Part shown: positions 23,696 to 35,274 of the stretch, piece by piece | Numbering within the stretch: the first letter of the stretch is position 1 | Layout: each line of letters starts with the position of its first letter | NCBI GenBank assembly: GCA_033558025.1 | Contig: JAUCEF010000002.1 | Span: 1,674,001 to 1,738,000 of the forward strand | DNA: 64,000 bases | Origin: Phytophthora sp. 'mugwort' | Taxonomy: Eukaryota; Oomycota; Peronosporomycetes; Peronosporales; Peronosporaceae | Direction of reading: 5' to 3' | Translations under genes and position numbers: made by a program | Notes under the pieces: generated by a model | What the model was told of the DNA's origin: nothing | The model's input: only the letters and a program-made list of their open reading frames with translations | Databases searched by the model: none

Positions 23696-24823
23696 ATGTC
23701 GACACTACAGCTGACGTTCCCGGTGTTTTGGAGAGATGTCCACGGGCATGGCTTTGAAGGAGTGATACAAATCCAGAACTGTGATCTGCCCTTGGCGGGG
23801 GCTCGAGTGAGTGACCTCATTAGTCTTCTCAACGAAAAAGTACGCTCGGTAGACCAGGCATCTCGCAAAGTATTGTTTATCCAAGTATACGGAATTCGTG
23901 TGGACGAACAGCGAGCGATGGCAAGTCTCATTCCCGGGTTCTTTGGAGGTTGCCCACGTCTGACGGCAACGACAGCGACTTCTTTTGTCTACGTGAAAAC
24001 TTTGACGGGTAAAACGATAGAGGTTGGTTGCAGTACTCTGAGCACCATTGACGACGTCAAGCAGAGCATTCAAGGCATAGAGGGAATTTCTCCAGAACAA
24101 CAGCGTCTCATTTTTGCAGGCAAACAGCTTGAAAAGGGTCGTACACTTGAGGAGTATAATATTGTGCACAAAAGCACTTTCCACTTGGTGGTGAGGCTGC
24201 GGGGAGGTTACATAGCGCCCCGCCTCTTTGCCAATGTTTCGGACAATTCGATACTATCCGAGCTCGAGTTTTCATCGTCTGCCTCCGAGTGGCGCGTGTG
24301 CTGTGAGGGCCTCAACATTGAAGGCCGATGCAAGAACCGTCGGTGTGACGCTTTTCGCCACATGGTCATTCACCGCGTAGGATTCAATGTGTTCAACCTT
24401 TTAAAGGATGACGATATAAAATGTCCGAAGTGTCAGTTAAATGTGAAGCCGGTCACGTGTGGCTTTTACAATTGCGTTTGGAAGTTCGAGGGCCTGAAGG
24501 CAAACGATGGCTTCTTCATCAGTTCGCCGTGGCGTAATGCAGCTGGAGAGAAGTACCATCTCTTTGATGCAGACGAAGCTAGCGGCTCTATCAAGTGGAG
24601 CAGCCTGCTCATTCTGGTCAAACCGATGAAGGAGGCTCCAACAGCGGCCTCGAATATGAACCGTGTTTGTGCATCATGTTGGACTGTTATCCGGTCCACT
24701 ACATTCACTAAAAGTGAATGTGGACATTACTTCCACTCAAGTTGCCTCGGTAAGTGGTCTGCGTGGTGCAAGACCAAGGATACGCTGCCACGTTGCCCCA
24801 TTTGTAGCCAAACGGTGCAGTGA
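23696..24823 (+). CDS. Embedded-ubiquitin plus RING-H2 protein
   Basis: A 375-residue protein starting [12 protein letters not shown]. Residues ~1-95 are of unknown fold. Residues ~96-171 are a clear ubiquitin domain beginning [12 protein letters not shown] and ending LVVRLRGG, followed directly by more protein. It keeps the Leu8, Ile44 and Val70 patch and the lysines at positions 6, 11, 27 and 48. Positions 29, 33 and 63 of ubiquitin are not lysine here. Residues ~210-270 hold a cysteine-rich module ([16 protein letters not shown], then [13 protein letters not shown]). The C-terminal ~50 residues are a RING-H2 finger ([17 protein letters not shown]), so the protein is probably an E3 ubiquitin ligase. 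Cleavage after RLRGG by a deubiquitinase is possible but unproven. A broken paralogue lies at 59880-61091. Confidence 0.85.
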   Translation: MSTLQLTFPVFWRDVHGHGFEGVIQIQNCDLPLAGARVSDLISLLNEKVRSVDQASRKVLFIQVYGIRVDEQRAMASLIPGFFGGCPRLTATTATSFVYVKTLTGKTIEVGCSTLSTIDDVKQSIQGIEGISPEQQRLIFAGKQLEKGRTLEEYNIVHKSTFHLVVRLRGGYIAPRLFANVSDNSILSELEFSSSASEWRVCCEGLNIEGRCKNRRCDAFRHMVIHRVGFNVFNLLKDDDIKCPKCQLNVKPVTCGFYNCVWKFEGLKANDGFFISSPWRNAAGEKYHLFDADEASGSIKWSSLLILVKPMKEAPTAASNMNRVCASCWTVIRSTTFTKSECGHYFHSSCLGKWSAWCKTKDTLPRCPICSQTVQ

Positions 24824-25758
24824 TGGAGAAAAGACGGGCTTGCGAAGCCGCACCGCGAAAGTGATGACGAGTTCATGTTTTTACTTTTTTTCGTCCTCTA
24901 GTACTTTTGTTTTAGGAAAATAATGCTTATTAACAAGTGTTGTTGCTATCATAATGTTATTTTGGATGTTCTCCGAATATTATTTCAGAGTTTATCCGTG
25001 AGTCAAAGTATGCATTTTATTACTTTCGAAAACTACAATATATATAAATTAGGACATCATGGAGAGAGACAGAGTTATCTATTTATCCTTATCGGCTGCA
25101 AGATGTCTGAAATTACTAAGTCTGTCAAACAGTGCCGAAGCTTGTCGCTGGGCCGGTTTCTGATCTGGACTGGTCACTTGCGGTGACGTCTCTCTTGGTG
25201 AGTGGGCTAGAATGTTGACACACAGGAGAAGTCGCGGGCCTTGAATCTGTAAGTCGGGCTTTCGACTTTCTCGCTTCCCGAGGACACGGAGCTGTCTGAG
25301 CCCTGTTTTCCAAAACGTTTGTATGGCTGCCTCTTTCATTAAGACATCATGGGTCAATCACGTTGCTATTTTTAGTTACAATGGATTAGTCATGTTGGTG
25401 AATTGGTTTCGTCATCTTCGATACGCTGTTTTACTTCGCTACTTTTACTTCGAAATAACCGACTAATGTTGATTGTGCCCGGTCCAGCAACATGCAAATG
25501 TGTTTACGGCAAAACGTTATGAAAGGTCACAAACCCCAGTGGGTTTTTCGCGAATGTAGACAATTTGCATGACTCTGGCATGTAGGACCGAAGGGGGGGG
25601 GGGGGGGGGAGCATGGGGCTTGAGACTATCTGACAGTTGGGGAGGGGGGTAATTAGCCTTCTATTTGAGTATGATAACTGTGCTATCGAAGCCTGACTTT
25701 TAGGAAGGCGTATCATTCGGCTGTCGGGGGTTTGTTGTGAGTGTTTCTGGTGATGTTG
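24824..25758. other. Gene-free spacer with a 17-base G run
   Basis: No gene could be supported. Bases 25593-25609 are an uninterrupted run of 17 G. Short frames occur on both strands, but none has a recognisable domain or coding-like composition. It probably marks the transition from the ubiquitin/RING gene to TE-derived DNA. Confidence 0.4.
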
Positions 25759-27113
25759 TCATAATGAATTCCGCGACAGATAGGTGCTGGGACTCTCTGC
25801 ACTCCCAGTCCGTTGCATGTCGTAGATAACCGTTCCGTTTATGGCCGTCGCCGTTTTGGCTGTCTGGACTGCTGACTTTGCCGGTATTTCCCATTGTATG
25901 GAGAATATCGTATTCAGTTTCTTGCTGAGCAGTGTTGCTGCATCGTTCACCATCTTCTGACGATTTTGTCGTGTTGCTTGAGCGTTCAAGTTGGCTTGAA
26001 GCTTCTGGTCCAAAGTTGCTATGCGCAGGAAAACTCTGTCCGGTGACATGTTTGCCATCAGTTCTGTGATTCCTTGATTTAATCCCTAGTTTTGTCTGTG
26101 ATGTTGATCCCGGTTAGTAAGAATGTGCTCGGACCGGGTATCACTTGAGACCTGGTTAGTGCTGATACAGTATCCAGCCTCATTGTACTTATCCTCCATC
26201 GTTCGTTTTGCTGGAGTAGTGCAGATCCCACAGCTCTATTTCTGGTTTGTTCTCTTCAGGATCCATCGTCTTCATGATACTACGACAAATGCCAAGGCAA
26301 AGCCCCTGGATCCGGGTTGATGGTTTTCTTCAATGCGCTGTCTATGATTTTGTACTCGGTATGAGCCTGCCGCCATGCTTTATGCATGCGTTGCTTGCTC
26401 AGGCTTGAGTTTTCCTTCGAGTATTGCATTGTTGCGTAGTCTATAGCAGGACTGGTGTCGTAGTAACCCAAATATACCACAAAAGCTTCATAGCTCTTGA
26501 GTTTATCTGGTCTGGTCGACTGTGTTCTCCTGACCACTTACTTATCCACGTTAAAAATCGAATTGTCTTGCTCCCATACGATATGGTCAGTAATCTCAGT
26601 CGTGCAATAACATTCCGCATCTGGACAATCTCTGTAGTCCGGCCACCCCGTGTGCCTCAGGTTAAGTCCTCCTATCGCTATCCGGCAAATCGTCCAGTTC
26701 TGGAAGTCTATAAAAAGTCCTCGTCTGTCCCAAAGTTGGCTTGGATTTTGCCAGTAAACGGCTTGGCTCCATGTTGAGGCTTCTGCTTTGGTATTGACCC
26801 TGTCAATGATGGGTTGTAGTTGTTGCGGAAGGTGGCGCTTGGTCGTGTTTGATCTCAGCTTACGCAGCACCTTGGCAAGATTGCCTGGTCTTGGTTCGCT
26901 GTCAATCGTCCACGGGTCGGTAGCTGTTCTGAGGTTCGCTTTGAACGCTATGCTAACCATACGCTCCCATGCCTCCGTCTCCTTGTAGTCTTCAGTCGGC
27001 TGATAATTTGCATCTACCCATGTCATTCTCCATGTCATTTCATCGGGAATCCTCCCCAGATGAAATGCTACTTGCCCGCATCGAATTTTCTCAGATCTGG
27101 ACCCTCGCTTCAC
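25759..27113 (-). mobile_element. LINE-like retroelement remnant, 3' part
   Basis: Two overlapping minus-strand frames (27113-26538 and 26537-26280) plus a third at 26058-25759. The first contains WTICRIAIGGLNLRHTGW, followed by a Cys/His-type segment ending TTEITDHIVWE. This resembles the zinc-binding tail after the reverse transcriptase of non-LTR elements. No intact reverse transcriptase is present. The frames are broken and no target-site duplication was found. Its 5' counterpart may be the fragment at 27830-29784, with gypsy-derived sequence between. Confidence 0.45.
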
Positions 27114-27159
27114 TGAAAGTTTTGGGCATCAGTGTTCACGGTGCTTGGCACTAAGCTGG

Positions 27160-27750
27160 ACGTCTACGGCGGATCATCCGCAGACCGACGGTCAGACTGA
27201 ATGCTTGAATCGCGTTGTGGGGGATATACTCCGTAGCATTGTGCTGAAACGCCGAAGCCTTGGAGCGCAATGCTCCCGCTCGTTGATTTTGCATTGAAAA
27301 TGCGGTGTATGCCCTCATGGGCTACACCCCGTTCTAAGTGGACGGCCTCACACTCTCGCGCGTCCCGCTGACGCTACAACTACTTGGTCCTGGGCTTTGT
27401 TGGGGAGAGATAGCCGATCGTCATGCTGATGTCAGCCCTATCACTGTTCAAAAACAGGTTGAAGACTTTCTGTCAACGCGTCTGAATGTCCTACGACATG
27501 TTGCGCAACACAATTGCTGAGAGCCAAGACGAAAAAAAGGAACACGCAGATGCCAGGGGCAGAGGCCTTATGGAAAGCTTTGAGGTCGATGGCCGAGTTT
27601 TATTAAATGCTAAAAACCCTACCTACACAAGCAGGTTTTGCGGTCTTCAAGACAAAGTTGCGTCCGCCTTTCGTCCGGCCGTTCACGGTCGTAGACACGC
27701 GGAAGCATGAATACCACGGCCTGTTCATCGATTCGGGTCATAGTTTTGTA
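27160..27750 (+). mobile_element. Ty3/gypsy integrase remnant
   Basis: Near 27,170 the plus strand reads ADHPQTDGQTECLNRVVGD, the hallmark of the gypsy integrase core (HPQTDGQTE then N-x-x-L). Further on are MGYTPF, then a helical segment, and FEVDGRVLLNAKNP, the usual post-core motif. A later stretch around 27,655-27,700 resembles KLRPPFVRPFTVV. Integrase inserts the cDNA of LTR retrotransposons. Frame changes and a stop after MGYTPF show it is dead. The protease, reverse transcriptase and RNase H are missing. It lies inside the LINE-like remnant. Confidence 0.75.
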
Positions 27751-27829
27751 CTCCGTGGGAAGATAACCGAAGTAGTCGCCGTTTGAAATCGCATCGGATG
27801 GAGGAGCGCTCTGAATTTCAATGTGTTTT

Positions 27830-29784
27830 CTACAAGACACACATAGATCCATACAATCGTATCTCCGCTTTTAAAAATCGCTGTATACAATAAATTAGAC
27901 CTCGGAAACTATCGTAGGCACTCGCAACAATGGGAACACTTACCGGCATGATGGAGAAGAAATCCTTGGAGGCGAGAATTTGCATCCCACGCATCATACT
28001 GCCTCCAAATGAAGGGTGGTATCTCGACGGTCGTGCACAACAAGGCATCCAGTTGCCGGTGTGTCCACATGCCTGCAAGACTTGTTCTCCATTGATCGGT
28101 GCTGCTGTAATAATTGCTGGGTCCACCTCCTCAATCACTGCTTTTTCCGTTGTCGTACACGGTTGCTGATGTTTCGCTATGAGGTGACCGATCAGTTTTT
28201 TCTCGATTGCCTGTGATATTTAGCTTAGCAGTATTCGAACTTCGTCGGCAGTTGACATTAATTGCTTCGTTGCATTGGCCGTATCACTCTTTGTCGGGTG
28301 TTCTGCTGTAGCCCTAGAATCTTCATCAACTTTGGTTGTTGTCGTCGAGTTATCCTTGATGTCCCTTGGTGTCAGCGCCGATCTTCCTGGTGAGGTCCGG
28401 ATTTTACTTCCTTCTTCCTGCGTAGAATCGATTTCGGCGTGTCCACTTCTTGAGTGCACCCGGATCCCGGCGATAGGCTTCTGCTGTATGCCATCCATTC
28501 TGGCTAGGGACGGATGTTCTACTGGGCTGCTGTTGGGTTTTAGCTTTCGACGTAATCGCTGGTTCGTGCGTGCTTGGGATTATCTTCGGAGTCAGTGACC
28601 TCTTCTGTTACGGTCCTTCTTCTTTCATCCAGTACTTCTGCAGTTCTGCAAAGCTGTCCGCCATCGAAGCCTGCATAGGCAGATTAGCTATCTCGACGGG
28701 CTGTTACTTGGTGCATATTTCTCTAGTTTTCCAATGGTCGTCCGGTACATTGCACCTGTTTCGCGTACGGTCACTGAAAATATGGGGGTGCTGGGTTGGC
28801 ACTTACGTGTCGGAAATGCGGCACTTTTTTTGAAGTAGATGCCCTACGTGTTTTTTGCCGTTTCCGGTTTCCGTTCGAGGGCTTCTGCCATGTCGCGTAG
28901 GTCCCGCCAAATTGGCAACGTATGCATTAATCGCAGCCTCATTCATAAACCTTCATATGTTCAGCAGTCGGGCGTGGTAGCGACCGCGGAAGCGTTCATT
29001 ACATACGTCATCTACTCCCACTTGTCTAGACCACACGGCTTAGTTATTTCTGACTTCCTCATCATCTGGTTTTACGTCGTCCGGGTGCCCATTCCTCAGT
29101 TTAAAAAACTTTTCTGAAGGGTAGCGTCTTCATGACCTGGCTCCACTTGGTTGCTTGTTCATGTGTCCAGAAGATGAGGTGAACCGCATGACTTCTTTTG
29201 TCATAGCACACTTGCTTAGTGCCGCGCAGCATGTCTACTAGTTTGCCTTTATTTGTGCAATATCGTGCCTTCCAGCAGTCCCTGAATCACCTTTTTCACT
29301 TGCGCCGTTGGTTTTCAAACCCCGGTAGTTGGTTTCTCACAGTTTCCAAAGCTGCTCAATTTCCTCTGGTATGTACGAAACCTGAACTTACCTGACTTGT
29401 TTGCTGACATATTCTCGTCCTCACCCGCGGGGTTTTCTGGCGGATTCATTTGTACACCCATGGGGTTGATTGTCGCACCCTTGCTGGCTTATATCGTTGC
29501 AATGCGGTGTGTTCTACAAACTCCTCCAATGTTCGGTTGGTTTTGTACAGAGCTCTGCTGATATCGTACATGTGGCCTCTCCATTTGCGGTAGTCTGCTC
29601 TCCCGATTCCAGCATCCCATAGGAATAAACGCATGACTTGTACCGTTTCGTCACGTGTGAGTTCCCGGTAGTGGCTCTTTCTCTTCGGTAAATCCAGCAT
29701 CGGATGAGGCGTGAATACCTGCTCGAATGCTGTAGCAATGCAGTCATTGACGCTCACCACCTGTTGGGCTTGCTGGATCTCCAT
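27830..29784 (-). mobile_element. LINE-like retroelement remnant, 5' part (ORF1-like)
   Basis: Scattered minus-strand frames. The longest complete one, 29784-29446, encodes 112 residues beginning MEIQQAQQVVSVND with a motif WRGHMYDISRALYKTNRTL. It looks like the N-terminal part of an oomycete non-LTR ORF1. Further along are low-complexity hydrophilic frames (28498-28220). I see no endonuclease or reverse transcriptase core. The assignment rests on orientation and on the companion 3' fragment, so it is weak. Confidence 0.3.
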
Positions 29785-30093
29785 CCCAGCTTTTTTTTAT
29801 GTAGGTTCGCGTACCTTTCCACGAAGGACAAATTTACCATCGGTTCCGGTTCAATGTTGGTTCGTCCCGTCGCTTATGCCGCTAGGTCTTCATTTCGTGT
29901 TCTGTTGTTTCTTGACTCTTTCACTCTCGCTCTTTAGTTCCCCAATGCTGTCCGTATGGTTCTCCTACCTCGCTGTGGTTCACTCCCAGTCACCATCTGT
30001 TGTTTTTGGAACGGTAGTTCGATGTGCCCAATTGTGCGTTTGGATTGGACGACAATCGTGATTGTCACACCACTTGGGCGACTTTCGCAGTGG
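29785..30093. other. Gene-free spacer
   Basis: About 300 bases with pyrimidine-rich composition on the plus strand. No gene, repeat or domain could be supported before the hairpin at 30094. Confidence 0.4.
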
Positions 30094-30191
30094 TGCATGG
30101 TGCTTCGCCAAGATAATTACCTATCTTTATTCCACAACAACAAAGTGATGTGGAATAAAGATAGATAATTATCTTGGCGAAGCACCATGCA
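30094..30191. repeat. Near-perfect hairpin inverted repeat (43-bp arms, 12-base loop)
   Basis: Bases 30094-30136 and 30149-30191 are reverse complements over 43 positions with a single mismatch, separated by a 12-base loop at 30137-30148. The arms include 'gcttcgccaagataatta' and 'ctatctttattccaca'. This fits a small palindromic MITE, two transposon ends head to head, or a small-RNA precursor. No promoter or target-site duplication was identified. The near identity of the arms suggests recent origin or ongoing pairing selection. Confidence 0.9.
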
Positions 30192-30359
30192 TTACATTGG
30201 AAGGTGTGCAGAGGCATTGAACTGAGAACATCGCGCCTCAAAGTTCCAAACCTAACACTGAAGCTCTACCGGCTAAGGATCCACCTCTAGAAGGAGGCTT
30301 GGGTGCAAACGTTGCAAACCACAGAGCGATCAACGCGGTTCAGACAGCGCTGGGAGATG

Positions 30360-30590
30360 ACAAGTCTCCAGGCAAGCCAAGCATGGAATATAGATCCCTT
30401 CGAGTGTTTCTTGATTACGACATCCGAGGCTTTGACGAGTTTACCGCCAGGGTCACGTTCAAGTGTACCGGGAACAGATGCAATGACGGTGAGTTCACCC
30501 GTGTATCCGCAGTCAATGACGCCTCCGTTGATGAATATGGTGATAGGTCAAGTAGATACATTCGGGTTGGCGTAAACACGGGGTAGAGTA
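30360..30590 (-). pseudogene. dUTPase-like remnant
   Basis: The minus strand around 30,525-30,440 reads FINGGVIDCGYTGELTVIAS, close to motif 3 of trimeric dUTPase (GGVID-x-x-YTGEL), where the aspartate binds the nucleotide. Upstream in the same frame is PRVYANPN, then a stop. dUTPases hydrolyse dUTP and are carried by some retroelements and DNA viruses. Other dUTPase motifs were not found and the frame is broken, so this would be a fossil at best. Chance resemblance is possible. Confidence 0.35.
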
Positions 30591-30599
30591 AAGAGTAAG

Positions 30600-31700
30600 T
30601 AAGATAAGGTAGGGGGAAGAGTAACAGGAAGGAAAGGATAAAGGTCGAAGAGGCAGAAGCGGTTGATGCAAGAGGCAGAGGAAGAGGGTCGAGAAGGGTC
30701 AGACGAAGGGCTGTAGCAGATGCTATTCAAGTCGAGATTGTCATGCTCCGTGTCAAGCGGCTTCAGAGTAGTCCAGCACATCACACATTTGGTGTTACTG
30801 TCTTTCAGGAGGGTGAATGGATCAAAATTTCTATCGAAGGATCACTTTCTAAACATGACGCAGTTTGGCACTTTGGGGGAAATCCAACTCCTTAAACCCG
30901 ATCCATCCGAATACGTACATGGTGAAAATTTACGTCTATGAGGAATGTTGGCTCTTTGGTGCCGCTCTTTGTCTTCAACAGGTCGTGGGGACATGACATG
31001 TTTGGATAAGATGGAAACAAGACCTGAGTAGCTCCGGAGCTCAGTGCCTCCGGCTTGTGGAGGATATATCCGCGCATGTTCACGAATCTTATCTAGTCGA
31101 GCGGAAGTTCGCGAAGTCGAACTGCCTCAGTTACTGAGGCAGTTCTCACGTAAGCTGACAAGAAGCTCGGCGCATGGCGATTATTCCAGCCGCTTTAGAT
31201 AACTGTCCGTTTATCGTTGCGATAACGCAGTTTGCGTACAAGAGCAACGTCAACTCCTTCCATGCTAAGCTTCTAGTGGGGAAGGTTGCATTGATATTGA
31301 CCTTGCCTTAAGGCCCCTACATCATCGTCACCTCAAACCTGATAGCAACATGGGTTTTGGGTGTCATCGATGCCACAACACGTTCAAATACCTGTGGGCT
31401 CTAACGAGGGGTGTATAAGTTTGAATGCGTGAACCCGAGCATCAGTTCCCTGTTGCGGGCCTGCAGGCGAAAACAAATATCACCGCTTTGGCACGGATAA
31501 AACCCACATACCAATTGGATGGTGAGACAGTCTCCCGACTGTGGTCGAGACCAGAAGCGATGCAACCTCAGCCAAAGGCCTGTGATGTCCAACTCACACC
31601 TTGTGAAAAGAAGAATGGGCTGGTCACCGTTCGTATCAAGTGTGAGAAAAAGAATGACGACTGCGCACTGCACCAGCTGAGCTTTCGTTTAAATAACTGC
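30600..31700. other. Gene-free stretch
   Basis: Only short unrelated frames occur on both strands (for example 31425-31712 on plus), without any recognisable domain. Probably decayed TE-derived sequence. Confidence 0.35.
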
Positions 31701-32214
31701 TACTTGAAGTAGACCTCTAGATATAAATACAAGTTAGATAAAGATATTATCTACGTCGCCGAGCACGAACCCTACCCTTATCGGGCGCTGTTTGGACGGT
31801 GCGCGCCATTTGAGCAATCATCGGGCCCTTCCATTTTGTAATCATCGATGGGGCTGCTAAACGCTATCGAGAAGTTCGAGCGGCCAGCGGGGCCGCGTCC
31901 TGACCGCAGCTCACCTCCCCAGCGAGACTTTGATTTCGAGGAGCGCCAGGTCCTCTTCATACAACATAAATTGCGAGAGATATGCCAGCGATAGTGTTGA
32001 ATATCGGTCCTCGGACTACGTTTCGTCTCGCACTGGCGGTTAACAATGCAACAGAGAGTGATATACATTATATCCTTTGCTCTCCAATTCTGTATCCACA
32101 CGCACGTCAGGCTCTCCCAACCGCACACTGATCCTCAGGGGGAGACGGACACACGAGCACCTGCTCGACGTACACGCATCAAGAGCTTACTTCATGATCT
32201 ACCTCCTTTTCAAC
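31700..32214 (-). repeat. Probable LTR-like flank of the copia element
   Basis: Follows the RNase H end of the minus-strand copia pol. At about 32,218 the minus strand reads TGTTGAAAAGGAGG, a plausible LTR start beginning with TG. Near 31,725 there is a TATA-like stretch 'agatataaatac'. The second border and a matching 5' LTR were not found, so this is tentative. Confidence 0.3.
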
Positions 32215-34880
32215 ACCCCTCCCCGTCGAGCAGCGCGACCATTCTCCTTTTCTGACTGCAGCACCACGAGTGCTCGTAGCTCACTCATTGTTGGGCTGCA
32301 AGCACCTTCTGGAACACACCCGCTGCCGTGTAATCTTTCTCACAGTAGGCAGGTTTCAGTACTCCATCCTTCGTAGGTCGATGTCGAACTTAATGCGCAA
32401 ATCAATGTGCATCGCCTTGGACGTCGCCTTCTCGCCTTCCAGTTGCTTCAAAGAAACTAGGTTACCGACCCGCAGCTCCATTGGTCCCCCCCACACGCCG
32501 CTCGTCACTCCGAGCTCTCCCAGTAGTTCTCGAATCCTAAGCAGCTCCTGTTCCATGACGGATGCCGCGCCACCATGGCTGATGATGACACGCCGCCCTA
32601 CTTCTTGCACACCCCGCTCACCGCCATTCCAGCCACGGTGACGTACCCCCCCCCCCCCAGCCACCGATTTGCGATTTTCTCTATCTGCAGCGAAATCTGC
32701 TTGGTTGTATGCTATCCCTCCAGCGGCTCGCTTCACCCCGCACTCGCAGCCGCAGGCTCCTCGTTCCTGCCGGGCACCGCATTATTCGCTTGATTTCCAA
32801 TTGGCCACAGTGGAGTTGTGCGTGCGTCTCGAGACGAACGCAATGTCCGGTCGTGTGCACCTCGTATCCGCAACAAGCTTCTTACTAAGGACTGGAACCT
32901 CGTCACGCTAATCGTACCGTCGCTACCGACAGTAGGAAGCAGTTCCACAGCCGACTCCAACTGCCCGTTCATTCTTCGCCAACTGGACCGCGCACTCCGT
33001 GCGCTAGCTCCATTCCGTGCTCCTTCAGAATATCCGGGGGTAGGCCGTAACCATCCTCATCATTACAGCTTATGCGAATGCCGAGGAACTTATGTGCTCG
33101 GCCAGATCCTTCACTGAGAGTGATGCAGTTTCCCAGAGAGCGCGTCCACACACCCCTGCGTGGTCCCAGTGACTAGTTGGTCGTCGACATACAGTCCCAC
33201 CACCATTAGCACGTCTGCTCTCCTCCTGAAGTACACACACATGCGAGAGGATCAGAACGTCTACATAGCTACTTATGGCTGCGAGATATCTGTGTGGCTA
33301 ACTACCTCGGGTCTTCTACCATGACGCGACCGTTCCCCTCTTCGCTTTCTCATTCTGCTGTCTCGATACTTCGGGCTTCACGGGGGTCGCTCTCCGAAGG
33401 ACACGTGGCTCGATCCGTTGATCAAGTCAAGGGTTAGACGAGTTGTTGCGCACTCTTGACCGGATGGCTTGGCTACTCACGCATCCAGAGCGTTCTGCTT
33501 GCAGGTGACATTGGACGCATGGCCGGGAGGTCGGTTACCACTTCGAACAGTCCCAGCGTGCCATCTTGACGTAATTCCTGACCGCTTCTTTTGACACGAC
33601 TTCTCCGCTCTTCGGGTCGGATCTTGGGCTGACGGGCTAGCGCAGACATGTCCAGGCGCACCGCTGAACAAAGTGTATCTGGCCTGGTGCTTACTATACA
33701 AAAACGATTGGTACTGGATCTCAACGGCGGCATCACGTTCTAGGTGGAGCTCGCTTCGTGTGACCGGGCTCGCGAACGGGTCGGCGACGTGGGGGGATCG
33801 AGAAGAGTAGGAACTTACACTGGTTCAGGGTGATCGACTCGCTGTCGACGCACCCCTCCCCTCGGGACATTCTGCGGATGAGTTCGTCTCTCGGGTCGCC
33901 TCGCTGCGCTGCCTCCAGTAGCGCACGCAGTGCGGAGAAGACCTCTCCCCTTTTAACCTTGGCCCCACGATGGGGACGTCCCGTCCAAGTTAAGGGGGCC
34001 AGTTCACTAGCTCTCGGAAGTCTTCGTCTCGGTCCGGTTGTTGATCTCGAGCCCAAATTGGAAAGTGAAGTACACACACATATCAGCAAGCCTCTGCACA
34101 AATCCGATTTCCACGCGTTTCTGGTGAAGCAGCTTGCGCCAAAGTCTGTACGTTTGATTCAGGCCATAACACGTTTTTTTTTAGTACCAGAGCCAGCGTG
34201 GCTTCGCTCGTCACACCCAGGCGCCTCATGATTTCCTCAGAAATCACCATGCCTTGCTGCGCGCGGATAAAACTGTCCAGGTCAGCCTCCTTATCCGCCT
34301 TGACGTACGCATTTGTACGTCTCTGTACTTCGCAGGCGCTATCCACTTTCTCGCAAGCACTAGGATGACAGCAGCGAACGTGACGCCGTAATTAACTCCA
34401 ACTCTTGCCCGTTCCTGCAAAAATCGAGTCCCTCTTGCTGACGCTCAACCAGGCCCTCGGCATCTCGTTTAGACTTGAATACCCGTTTCACGTATAGGGC
34501 TGGCGATGGACCACGCCCACACGCCTATTTCTTCAAGGGCTCGCATCTCTTCCGTCGTTTCCTTGATCCACACGCCCTCGTCACCACTACATATAGCATC
34601 CCGGTAGCCCTTCGGATACACTCCCACGACGTTACTCATGCCGTCCTGACCATCCTTCTCCTGCTACACGGACCCGGTCGCCTTCTTCTCAGTATGTCCG
34701 CAAGTCGAGCGGGTCACTGGTCGTTCTCTCGTCAAGCTTTTCTTGCTTTCCGATTTGTGGTTGCTGTGCCTTTTCGTGCTCTCGTGCGGCCATTAGCGGC
34801 TTGGCATTTCCATCATTGCCCGCCTCGATATATCCGGATATTCGCATCTTGATCCGCCGGCTCCTCCTAAGCAGCAATAC
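32215..34880 (-). mobile_element. Ty1/copia pol remnant, 3' half (linker, reverse transcriptase, RNase H)
   Basis: Reading right to left: RRSRRI-type linker (34877-34689), broken reverse transcriptase pieces (34346-34083), the catalytic YVDD box at 33180-33191 within GLYVDDQLVTGTTQG, then FLGIRISCNDEDGYGL and EHGMELAHGV (33151-32969), and RNase H (32736-32356) with ADFAADRENRKSV and a late QLEGEKATSKAMHID. These are the standard ordered domains of copia pol, which copies element RNA into DNA. Frameshifts, stops and a C-rich homopolymer tract at about 32,647 disable it. It is in the same orientation and probably the same element as 39130-41033, split by the MULE-like insertion. Confidence 0.8.
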
Positions 34881-35274
34881 CGTTTTTCACTCAGGTACAA
34901 TTGCTGAAAGGTTCTTTCCGTGTTTTGTCAACATTCTCTATGTTCTGCACATGCTGCGTCGTCAGCACGACCTTGCCCATTAGTAAGTATACTCTGTACC
35001 CCCTTTGCTTCGAGAAGAGTTCATGATCAAAACGGAATCAAGCCGACATCAAAATCTCAGAGAGGGCCCAATCAATCACGGCCTGTCTACAGCCATCCAA
35101 CTGCTGCGGCGTGGGGCCACAAAAGAACGCAGCGCAGCCCTCTGGCCAGCAGCACCAGGAGCCAATGCCCGGCCAGCAGCAGCAGGAGCCTGCGTCCGCG
35201 TCCAAGGACCAGCACCAGGAGCTCTCACCCGGCCAGCACCACCAGGAGGTGTCGGCGCTCAAGCACTGTAACCC

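Noticed and set aside
32356..32736. A free-standing 126-codon gene
   Set aside because: Its sequence is the copia RNase H with a C-run insertion, not a gene of its own.
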